From positions 124,001 to 188,000 of the forward strand of contig CANLHK010000006.1 of the NCBI GenBank assembly GCA_947490615.1: 64,000 bases of DNA, read 5' to 3'. The notes under the pieces are model-generated. The model ran no database searches. It saw only the letters and a program-made list of their open reading frames with translations, and was not told the origin of the DNA. Positions 55,596 to 62,873 of this stretch are shown one piece after another. How positions within the stretch are numbered: position 1 is the first letter of the stretch; every line of letters begins with the position of its first letter. This stretch comes from Planctomycetaceae bacterium. Lineage in GTDB: Bacteria; Planctomycetota; Phycisphaerae; Phycisphaerales; SM1A02. Both the position numbers and the translations under genes were made by a program.

Positions 55596-56186
55596 ATGAA
55601 CCTCCGCCTCGCAGCCTCGCGCACACTTCTCTTGGGTGCGGTCGGCTTTGCCTGCGTCACGGGTCGAGCGTGGGCGCCACACTCGCCTGCGAGTATGGCA
55701 CTGGAGTCAACGGGCCTCGTGCTTCTCTTGCTCGGCGCCTTTGGAAGAGTCTGGTGCGCGGCACACATCGCTGGACGCAAGAACCGCGACCTCGTGGCGG
55801 TCGGCCCGTTCTCGGTGATGCGCAATCCGCTCTACTTCTTCAGCATGTTTGCCTTCACAGGCGCAGGACTCTGCTTCGACTCGCTCTCGCTTGGCGCGAT
55901 CTTTCTGGCGGTCTTCCTCATCACCCACTGGCCGACGATCCTCTCGGAAGAAAAGTTCTTGCGCGGCGCGTTTGGAAAGAGCTATGAGGAGTACTGCGCC
56001 CGCGTGCCCCGCTTCTTGCCGAATCTCTCGCTCTGCGTTCCCGCGGACGAAGTGACGGTCGGCATCCCGGCGTTTCGTCGCGTGCTCGTTGAGGCCGCCT
56101 GCATGCCATTGGCCTTTCTCGCGGCGCAAGGCATCGAACTCGCGCACGCCAACGGCACACTCCCGACGCTGCTGACGCTCTACTGA
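55596..56186 (+). CDS. Isoprenylcysteine/phospholipid methyltransferase-like membrane protein
   Basis: 196 residues with about four hydrophobic segments. The SAM-binding ICMT/PEMT signature is visible as GPFSVMRNPLYFFSMFAF and the later E-K-F-L...G..Y..Y block (SEEKFLRGAFGKSYEEYCARVPRF). Bacterial members methylate lipids or small molecules; the substrate is not known. The C-terminal ~45 residues form an extra hydrophobic segment beyond the usual end. Confidence 0.83.
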   Translation: MNLRLAASRTLLLGAVGFACVTGRAWAPHSPASMALESTGLVLLLLGAFGRVWCAAHIAGRKNRDLVAVGPFSVMRNPLYFFSMFAFTGAGLCFDSLSLGAIFLAVFLITHWPTILSEEKFLRGAFGKSYEEYCARVPRFLPNLSLCVPADEVTVGIPAFRRVLVEAACMPLAFLAAQGIELAHANGTLPTLLTLY

Positions 56187-56223
56187 GCCTGCGGCGCCAT
56201 GCGGAATTCTTCGCGAGGCCGAT

Positions 56224-56229
56224 TAGACT
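56224..56229 (+). promoter_or_regulatory. -10 element TAGACT, 6 bases before ATG 56236
   Basis: Exact leaderless geometry; no Shine-Dalgarno sequence. Confidence 0.5.
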
Positions 56230-56235
56230 GCGACG

Positions 56236-57621
56236 ATGCACTTCGTCCCGCTCTTGACCGCCTTCGCACTCGCAGCAACGCAGGAAACGCCCGCCTCTGA
56301 GCGACTTCTCATCGTGGCGCCTGCTGCGTGGTGCGAGGCGTTCGAGCCGTTCGCTGCGCACAAGCGCACGCTGCCGTGGATCCGCTCCTGCACTGTCATT
56401 TCGGTCGAGTCGCTTTCTGCCGAAGCGAAAGAGGGCGACGAAGCCGAGCGCCTCAAGCGAGGAATGTGGAAGCGCTGGCAACGCGATGGAGACGACGGAG
56501 TGGACGCGGTGTTGCTCGTTGGCGACATGCATGTGCTGCCAACGCGCTACATGATGCTCGATCGTTCCACGAAAGCTGCTTGCGATGTCGCCTTCTACGC
56601 CAGCGATCTCTACTACGCGGATCTCGCCGACGACGCGGGCGCCTTCGAGAATTGGAACGCGCGCACCGACGGAATCCACGCGCGCTACATCGGTGAAGTG
56701 CATGGCGAATCAGGCAAGGACGGCCCCATCGATGCGGACGGCAGCGGCCTCGTTCCCGAGATCGCACTCGGACGCTTTCCTGCCGCGACGGTCGAGGAAG
56801 CCTGCGCTCTGGCGGCCAAGACGAAAGCCCACGACGCGCGCGTGCTCGCAGGGCGGCGCGGTGGGCACGACGGCGCCGTCACACCGTCGGCCGCTGTGGA
56901 AGTCGTCGCCTGCGGCGCATGGATCGACAACGCCGCGCGCATTCGTGGCGTGTCCGACGCGCTGCGAACGGGATTCACCGTCTCGCTCTTGAGCTACTTC
57001 GACACCGATACCGCGCGTCACCCGAATCCGCAGCGCGTCGTCGACGCGATGAACTCGGGGCGATCGCTCATTCTCCACACTGGTCACGGTGAGCCGCATG
57101 GATGGCAAGATGGACTGCGACTCGAAGATCTCGAGCACACGCGACACGAGCCGACGACTCCCGTCATCCTTTCGATCGGCTGCTCCACCGCTGTCGTCGC
57201 GCCACAGCCACCCTATGAGGCGTACCGCGACGCCGACGGCACCGACCACCTCGGCACCAATGCTGGCGAAGTCTTTCTCGCGCCACCTCCACCACCAGCG
57301 TGTCTGCAACCGCGCGCCTTCTCCCACGCGAGCATCGGCGCGACCAGTGTGCGCATGAGCGAAGGTGGCGCGATCGCTTACATCGGCTGCGTGACAGGAA
57401 GTCAACCCTGCGCGCACACGCTGCTCGACGCGTTTGCTGAGTGCCTCGCGAGAGAACCGGCGCAAAGCGTGGGTGGCGCGTGGAGTCACGCGCTCAAGCA
57501 GTACATCCAACGCGAGCACCTGCGCGACCTCGCGCCGTCGGAGAGTTGGTATCCGCCGAGCATCTACTTCCAACCCATGAAGTTCGTCTTGCTCGGCGAT
57601 CCCACCGCGCGCCTGCGCTAG
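56236..57621 (+). CDS. C25 (gingipain-like) cysteine peptidase
   Basis: 461 residues with a short signal peptide. The C25 layout is visible: a Rossmann-like region with VDAVLLVGDMHVLPTRY, the statement of an active area DLYYADL, IALGRFPA, the catalytic His284 in LHTGHGEPHGW and Cys316 in LSIGCSTA. No obvious propeptide or C-terminal sorting domain, so it is shorter than secreted gingipains. A caspase-fold protease acting outside the cytoplasm is predicted; cleavage preference unknown. Confidence 0.8.
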   Translation: MHFVPLLTAFALAATQETPASERLLIVAPAAWCEAFEPFAAHKRTLPWIRSCTVISVESLSAEAKEGDEAERLKRGMWKRWQRDGDDGVDAVLLVGDMHVLPTRYMMLDRSTKAACDVAFYASDLYYADLADDAGAFENWNARTDGIHARYIGEVHGESGKDGPIDADGSGLVPEIALGRFPAATVEEACALAAKTKAHDARVLAGRRGGHDGAVTPSAAVEVVACGAWIDNAARIRGVSDALRTGFTVSLLSYFDTDTARHPNPQRVVDAMNSGRSLILHTGHGEPHGWQDGLRLEDLEHTRHEPTTPVILSIGCSTAVVAPQPPYEAYRDADGTDHLGTNAGEVFLAPPPPPACLQPRAFSHASIGATSVRMSEGGAIAYIGCVTGSQPCAHTLLDAFAECLAREPAQSVGGAWSHALKQYIQREHLRDLAPSESWYPPSIYFQPMKFVLLGDPTARLR

Positions 57622-57631
57622 CACTTTGCCG

Positions 57632-57637
57632 TATTCT
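57632..57637 (+). promoter_or_regulatory. -10 element TATTCT, 6 bases before GTG 57644
   Basis: Exact leaderless geometry with respect to the GTG. This favours GTG 57644 over the in-frame TTG 57626. Confidence 0.5.
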
Positions 57638-57643
57638 CAGGCC

Positions 57644-58714
57644 GTGCAGCCCGCCTCGAAGTCACTCGTCACTCAGGCACGGCCGATCTATGTGATCGGC
57701 GCGGGTTCGATCGTGCGTGATGCGCACCTTCCCGCGTATCGCGATGCTGGGTTTCCCATCGCGGGGATCTTCGACATCGACACCGCACGCGCCGAGACCT
57801 TGGCACGCGAAACGGGAATCGTTGCGTTCAAGACACGCGAAGAGTTGTTCGCCGCGTGCGTCGAGCATGCGGGCGTCCTCGACCTCGCGCTGCCCCCCGC
57901 TGCGATGGCGGAAACACTGCGCGCCACGCCGAAGGGCGCGGTGCTCTTGCTGCAGAAACCGTTTGGCCGAACGCTCGCAGAGGCCACTGAACTTCTTGAG
58001 ATCACGCGTGAGCGCCAACTGCGCGGTGCCGTAAATTTCCAGTTACGGCACGCTCCCTGCGTCGAGGAAGTCCGCGCGCTCGTCGACGCTGGCGCGATTG
58101 GTGAGGCGATTGATGTGGAGCTCCGAGTGGTCTGCACGATGCCATGGGAGACTTGGCCGTTCATGGTTGGGATGGAGCGCATGGAAGTGCTCATGCACTC
58201 GATTCACTACCTCGACCTCGTCCGCGCGTTCTTCGGCGAGCCTGCAGGGATTTGGTGCTCGATTGCGCGCCATCCGCTTGCTCAACATCTTGCCGACACG
58301 CGCTCGACCACCGTCATGAACTTCGGTGAGATGCGTCGCGCGGTCGTCACGACCTTTCACCACCATCGCGCGCCGCAAGGCCACGATGCGTCGCATCTCA
58401 AGATCGAAGGAACGCGCGGGACCATCGTCGCACAGCTCGGGGTCAACCTCGATTACCCACGCGGGCGCGCGGACCACATCGATCTCTCCCAAGACGGCGG
58501 CGCGTGGAAACGGATCACGCCGCGCGGCAACTGGTTCCCGCACGCCTTCGCTGGATCGATGCATGCGCTGCAACGATTGGCGACGGGCGTTGACGCGACC
58601 ATCGAGAGTTCATTCGAAGATGCGTGGAGGACGATGGCGCTCGTGGAGACCTGCTACCGCAGTGCCAACCTCGGCGAGCGCGTGCCTGATCCGCCAACGA
58701 GAACCGCACCATGA
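57644..58714 (+). CDS. Gfo/Idh/MocA family oxidoreductase
   Basis: 356 residues from GTG 57644. N-terminal NAD(P)-binding Rossmann motif IYVIGAGSIVRDAHLPAY; the family EKP-like motif appears as LLLQKPFGRTLAEA. The second domain is the usual alpha/beta sheet domain with HSIHYLDLVRAFFGEP. Members oxidise or epimerise sugars with NAD(P). The stop overlaps the start of the fuconate dehydratase gene (ATGA), so it is the first gene of that operon. It could be a sugar dehydrogenase of the fucose route (inference). Confidence 0.85.
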   Translation: MQPASKSLVTQARPIYVIGAGSIVRDAHLPAYRDAGFPIAGIFDIDTARAETLARETGIVAFKTREELFAACVEHAGVLDLALPPAAMAETLRATPKGAVLLLQKPFGRTLAEATELLEITRERQLRGAVNFQLRHAPCVEEVRALVDAGAIGEAIDVELRVVCTMPWETWPFMVGMERMEVLMHSIHYLDLVRAFFGEPAGIWCSIARHPLAQHLADTRSTTVMNFGEMRRAVVTTFHHHRAPQGHDASHLKIEGTRGTIVAQLGVNLDYPRGRADHIDLSQDGGAWKRITPRGNWFPHAFAGSMHALQRLATGVDATIESSFEDAWRTMALVETCYRSANLGERVPDPPTRTAP

Positions 58715-60087
58715 CGCGCACCACATCCATCGCGAGTCCCGCGAACACGATTCCGATCACGATCACCAACATCGAAATCATCGACCTTCGCTTTCCCACC
58801 AGCGAAGAAGCGCACGGTTCTGACGCGGTGCATGTTGATCCTGATTACTCCGCCGCGTGCGTGATCTTGCACACCGACTCCGCGCATCAAGGGCACGGAC
58901 TCACCTTCACCATCGGGCGCGGCAACGAAATCGTCTGTCAGGCGATTCGCTCGCTCGCACCGCTCGTGGTGGGACGGAGCCTCGCCACGATTCGCGCCAA
59001 TCGCCGCGGCTTCTGGCGAAGTCTCGCGCAGGACTCGCAGTTTCGCTGGCTAGGCCCAGAGAAAGGTGTGATGGCACTCGCGCTGGCCGCGGTGATCAAC
59101 GCAGTGTGGGATCTCGAAGCGCGCGTGGCGGCCATGCCGCTCTGGCGACTCCTCGCCGAGATGCCCGCGGAAGAGCTCGTCGCTGCGATCGATTTCCATG
59201 GCATTCGCGATGCGGTGGATGAAGCATCGTGCCTTGCGATCTTGCATGCCAACGACCCGACGCGCTCCGAGCGCATTGCCCGCGTGCAAAAAGATGGCTT
59301 CCCCGCCTACACCACAAGCTGCGGATGGATCGGATACACCGATGAGGTCGTGCGCGCGCGCTGTCGCGAAGCGCTGGCCGACGGCTTCACACACTTCAAG
59401 ATGAAGATCGGGCAGTCGCTCGAAGACGATGTCCGACGCGCGCGCATCATTCGCCAAGAGATCGGGCCCAAGAGTACGCTCATGGTTGACGCGAACCAGC
59501 GCTTCGATGTGGCCGAAGCGATCGAGTGGATTCGTCCGCTCGCTCCCTTTGATATCTGGTGGTTCGAAGAGCCCGTGAGTCCCGACGATGTCCTTGGTCA
59601 CGCTGCGATTGCCCGCGCCATTCAACCGATCCGCGTCGCGACGGGTGAGCAGTGCCAGAACCGCGTGATGTTCAAGCAGTTTCTTGCTTCAGGCGGCATG
59701 CAGATCTGCCAACTGGATTCCTGCCGCGTTGGCGGCGTGAACGACAACCTCGCCATCATGGCTCTCGCGCGGACCTTCGGCGTTCCCGTCTGCCCGCACG
59801 CTGGCGGCGTCGGACTCTGCGAGTTGGTCGCGCACCTGATTCTTGTCGACTACATCCGCTTCAATCCCACGATGGATGGCCGCGTGTGCGAGTTTGTCGA
59901 CCATCTCCATGAGCACTTTGTCGACCCCTGCGTCGTGAAGCGCGGTCGCTACCTCGCACCGCAACTGCCTGGATACTCCGCTGAAATCAAGCGCGCTTCG
60001 CTCGAAGCCTTTGCCTTTCCTCATGGCCCAGAATGGACACGCCGCGCTGCGGCCAAGTCTGCCCAACACAACGGAGCATCACGGTGA
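58711..60087 (+). CDS. L-fuconate dehydratase (enolase superfamily)
   Basis: 458 residues. It matches L-fuconate dehydratase in length and motifs: TTSCGWIGYTDEVVRARC, the Lys pair K230/K232 in THFKMKIGQ, metal ligands in LMVDANQRFD, WWFEEPVSPDD and ATGEQCQNR, and a late catalytic His in VCPHAGGVG. It would convert L-fuconate to 2-keto-3-deoxy-L-fuconate. It overlaps both neighbours by 4 bases (ATGA upstream, GTGA downstream), so the three genes are translationally coupled. A related acid-sugar substrate cannot be excluded. Confidence 0.9.
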   Translation: MTRTTSIASPANTIPITITNIEIIDLRFPTSEEAHGSDAVHVDPDYSAACVILHTDSAHQGHGLTFTIGRGNEIVCQAIRSLAPLVVGRSLATIRANRRGFWRSLAQDSQFRWLGPEKGVMALALAAVINAVWDLEARVAAMPLWRLLAEMPAEELVAAIDFHGIRDAVDEASCLAILHANDPTRSERIARVQKDGFPAYTTSCGWIGYTDEVVRARCREALADGFTHFKMKIGQSLEDDVRRARIIRQEIGPKSTLMVDANQRFDVAEAIEWIRPLAPFDIWWFEEPVSPDDVLGHAAIARAIQPIRVATGEQCQNRVMFKQFLASGGMQICQLDSCRVGGVNDNLAIMALARTFGVPVCPHAGGVGLCELVAHLILVDYIRFNPTMDGRVCEFVDHLHEHFVDPCVVKRGRYLAPQLPGYSAEIKRASLEAFAFPHGPEWTRRAAAKSAQHNGASR

Positions 60088-60836
60088 GTACTGCTACTGG
60101 ACGACTCTCAGGTCAGCGCGCCTTTGTCACCGCGGCGGGTGCAGGCATTGGTCGCGCCAGCGCACTGGCCTTCGCGCGTGAAGGCGCGCAGGTCATCGCG
60201 ACGGACATCGACGAGGCGGCGCTCGCGAGCTTGCGAGAACTTGATCCACGCATCGTGGTTCAGACGCTCGACGCTCGCGACTTCGCTGCGGTGCGTGCTG
60301 CTGCGGCGTCGACAGGTTCCATCGACATCCTGCTCAACGCAGCAGGCTTTGTCCATCAGGGGACTCTCCTCGAGTGTGACGAGCGCGCGTGGGACTTCTC
60401 CTTCGACCTCAATGTGAAGAGCGTCTACCGCACGCTTCACGCGTTTTTGCCTGGAATGATCGCGCGCAAGCGTGGAAGCATCATCTCCGTTGCCAGCGTC
60501 GCGTCGAGCATTCGCGGCGTTCCGAATCGTGCCGCGTACAGCGCCACCAAGGCCGCACTCATCGGGCTCACGAAAGCCGTCGCAGCCGACACGGTTGGTC
60601 ATGGTGTTCGCGTCAACGCGATCTGTCCAGGCACCGTTGAGACGCCAAGCCTCCAAGGACGCATCAATCAGAATGCCGACCCGACCGCTGCACGCGCTGC
60701 GTTTGTGGCGCGTCAACCGATGGGACGACTCGGCACCGCTGAAGAAGTCGCCAATCTCGCCGTCTACCTCGCGAGCGATGAGGCGAGTTACACGACAGGC
60801 GCGATCCATGTCATCGACGGCGGATGGACGATGTGA
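60084..60836 (+). CDS. SDR dehydrogenase, probable 2-keto-3-deoxy-L-fuconate dehydrogenase
   Basis: 250 residues from GTG 60084, which overlaps the preceding stop (GTGA). Classical SDR motifs: cofactor site TAAGAGIGRASA, NAAG, catalytic Ser in SVASVASSIRG, YSATKAALIG, and ICPGTVETPS. The length and the PSLQGRIN segment are typical of the group that oxidises 2-keto-3-deoxy-L-fuconate with NAD. The operon position after fuconate dehydratase makes that the best call. Confidence 0.88.
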   Translation: MSTATGRLSGQRAFVTAAGAGIGRASALAFAREGAQVIATDIDEAALASLRELDPRIVVQTLDARDFAAVRAAAASTGSIDILLNAAGFVHQGTLLECDERAWDFSFDLNVKSVYRTLHAFLPGMIARKRGSIISVASVASSIRGVPNRAAYSATKAALIGLTKAVAADTVGHGVRVNAICPGTVETPSLQGRINQNADPTAARAAFVARQPMGRLGTAEEVANLAVYLASDEASYTTGAIHVIDGGWTM

Positions 60837-60857
60837 GCAGCGCGATGTCGCGCGCGG

Positions 60858-61721
60858 TCAGAGTCGATAGAGCCGGCGCGCGTTTCCGCCGAGAATTGCA
60901 GCCTGTTCGTCGACGCTGCGCTCGCGGGCGATCTCCGCTGAAACCGCGATCCACTGCGTGAGTCGAGCGTTGGCGAAACACACAGGCCAGTTCGAACCCC
61001 ACAGCACGCGCGTCACGCCGAAGCAGGTCAGACACCACTCGAACCACGGGCGCGCTTCATGCGCCGACAGCGCGCGCCCCGCGTTTTCGAACATGCCCGA
61101 CCACTTCACGCTGACATTCTCACACGCAGCAACCGCTGCCACGAGTCGCTGCCACTGCAGACGCTCAGGTGAAGACCAACCGAGAGCCAGTGGCGGATTG
61201 CCAAGATGGTCGAGGACCAAGGTCGTCGTCGGTGTGCTGCGCGCACACTGTTCGACAAACCAGAGGTCTGTCCACCGCACGCAAAAATCAAAGGAGATGC
61301 GCCGCGCACCAAGCGCAACAAGGTCGCGCTGAAATCGCTCGGTGTTGCAGGCGATCTCACCACCATGGAGGACGCGACGCGCGCCAGTCACGGTTCCCGC
61401 GGCAACACGCTCGAGCGTGACTTCGAACTCGTCACTCGCAGGCTCTACGCCCGCGACAATGGAAAACGGCCGCCCAAGTTCGCGGCCAAACTCCGCGAGT
61501 GATGCCGCTTCGGCCACACGATCGTTCGGCGCCGCATCGGCTTCAACGAGGACGACTCCGCCACCCACGCCGCCCTCGCGGACATACCGCAGTCCATCGA
61601 ATCGGCCGAGCCACTGCGGCGCGTGAACGAGCCACGGCGGCTGCAGCCGCGCAGAGTCCCACGCGTGCAGATGCGCGTCGCACCAAGTTGAGGAATCATC
61701 CGCGTGCGCAACCATGGCCAT
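60858..61721 (-). CDS. Amidohydrolase-family lactonase, probable L-fuconolactonase
   Basis: 287 residues, COG3618-type amidohydrolase. Metal-binding start CDAHLHAWD, then LVEADAAPN, LDHLGNPPLALG, VSVKWSGMFE and the WGSNWPVC motif near the end. Members hydrolyse sugar lactones such as L-fucono-1,5-lactone. Convergent with the SDR gene (21 bases apart) and divergent from the aldo/keto reductase, so it has its own promoter. Confidence 0.83.
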   Translation of the reverse strand: MAMVAHADDSSTWCDAHLHAWDSARLQPPWLVHAPQWLGRFDGLRYVREGGVGGGVVLVEADAAPNDRVAEAASLAEFGRELGRPFSIVAGVEPASDEFEVTLERVAAGTVTGARRVLHGGEIACNTERFQRDLVALGARRISFDFCVRWTDLWFVEQCARSTPTTTLVLDHLGNPPLALGWSSPERLQWQRLVAAVAACENVSVKWSGMFENAGRALSAHEARPWFEWCLTCFGVTRVLWGSNWPVCFANARLTQWIAVSAEIARERSVDEQAAILGGNARRLYRL

Positions 61722-61727
61722 CCGCGC

Positions 61728-61733
61728 AGGCTA
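61728..61733 (-). promoter_or_regulatory. -10 element TAGCCT, 6 bases before ATG 61721 (minus strand)
   Basis: On the minus strand TAGCCT ends six bases before the lactonase ATG: exact leaderless geometry. It sits only 14 bases from the opposite -10 element of the reductase gene. Confidence 0.5.
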
Positions 61734-61747
61734 TCCGCACTTCCCGC

Positions 61748-61753
61748 TACCCT
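61748..61753 (+). promoter_or_regulatory. -10 element TACCCT, 6 bases before ATG 61760
   Basis: Exact leaderless geometry. It excludes the long in-frame extension that overlaps the lactonase gene on the other strand. Confidence 0.5.
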
Positions 61754-61759
61754 GCGAGC

Positions 61760-62869
61760 ATGTCCGCGCAAAGCACCGCACTCGATCACTACACGACGCT
61801 CGGCAGGTCAGGGCTACGCGTCTCGCCACTCTGCCTCGGAACGATGACCTTCGGCCTCGAATGGGGATTCGGTTGCCCCGACGATGTCAGCGCCGCGATG
61901 CTCACGCGCTACATCGAACACGGCGGCAACTTCATCGACGCCGCGAACATCTACACCAAGGGACACAACGAGACGATTCTCGGTGAGTACTTCACGACGG
62001 GAGCAGGTCAAGGCAAACGCGACCGCATGGTGATCGCCACCAAGTTTGGCGGCAACATGTGGCCGGGCGATCCCAACGGCGGCGGTTCCTGTCGCAAAGC
62101 CATGTTCAACGCGGTCGACCACTCGTTGCGACGGATGAAGACCGACTACATCGACTTGCTCTGGTGCCACTTCCAGGATGTCCACACACCGATCGAAGAG
62201 ACGATGCAGTCGCTCGACATGCTCGTGAAGAACGGCAAGGTGCGCTACATCGGCTTCTCGAATCACCCCGCGTGGGTTTGCGTGCAGGCGCAGCAGGAAG
62301 CGATCTTTCGCTCGTGGACGCCGCTCATTGCGCTGCAAATCGAGTACTCGCTTCTGCAGCGCACCGTGGAGTCTGAACTCATTCCCATGGCCCGCGCGAT
62401 GGGACTCGGTGTGACCCCATGGAGTCCGCTGCGCGGCGGCGTGCTGAGCGGAAAGTTTGATCGAACGCACGCACCGAAGGACGATGGCAGCACGCGCGTG
62501 AAGAGCGAGTCCAAGCACCTCACCGAGCACACCTTCGTGATCATCGATCATCTGCGCGCCATCGCCGCAGCCCACGGCGCGACAGTCGCGCAAGTGGCGT
62601 TGCGTTGGGTGATGGATCGCGCGCAGGTCACCAGCAGCATCATCGGAACGCGAACGCTCGCGCAACTCGACGACAACCTCGGCGCCTGCGCACTGCGTCT
62701 GACTGCCGATGAAACCGCGCAACTCAATCGACTCACCGAACCGCCTGATGTCTTTCCAAAGCAATTCCTCGAGACGATCTCAACCGGTGTCCACGGCAAC
62801 ACGACGATCAACGGTGTGAAGGGGCAACCATGGCCGCTCGCACCGCAGAGCGCAGCGGAACGCTGGTGA
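61760..62869 (+). CDS. Aldo/keto reductase, candidate L-fucose dehydrogenase
   Basis: 369 residues. AKR barrel: LGRSGLRVSPLCLGTMTFG, active-site Asp/Tyr in FIDAANIYTKGHNE, Lys in VIATKFGG, His in LLWCHFQD, and cofactor motif GTRTLAQLDDNL. AKRs of this branch act on aldehydes, sugars or pyridoxal. Its place beside three fucose-route enzymes makes oxidation of L-fucose a reasonable guess, but the sequence alone does not show it. Four bases separate it from astB. Confidence 0.8.
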   Translation: MSAQSTALDHYTTLGRSGLRVSPLCLGTMTFGLEWGFGCPDDVSAAMLTRYIEHGGNFIDAANIYTKGHNETILGEYFTTGAGQGKRDRMVIATKFGGNMWPGDPNGGGSCRKAMFNAVDHSLRRMKTDYIDLLWCHFQDVHTPIEETMQSLDMLVKNGKVRYIGFSNHPAWVCVQAQQEAIFRSWTPLIALQIEYSLLQRTVESELIPMARAMGLGVTPWSPLRGGVLSGKFDRTHAPKDDGSTRVKSESKHLTEHTFVIIDHLRAIAAAHGATVAQVALRWVMDRAQVTSSIIGTRTLAQLDDNLGACALRLTADETAQLNRLTEPPDVFPKQFLETISTGVHGNTTINGVKGQPWPLAPQSAAERW

Positions 62870-62873
62870 CCGT

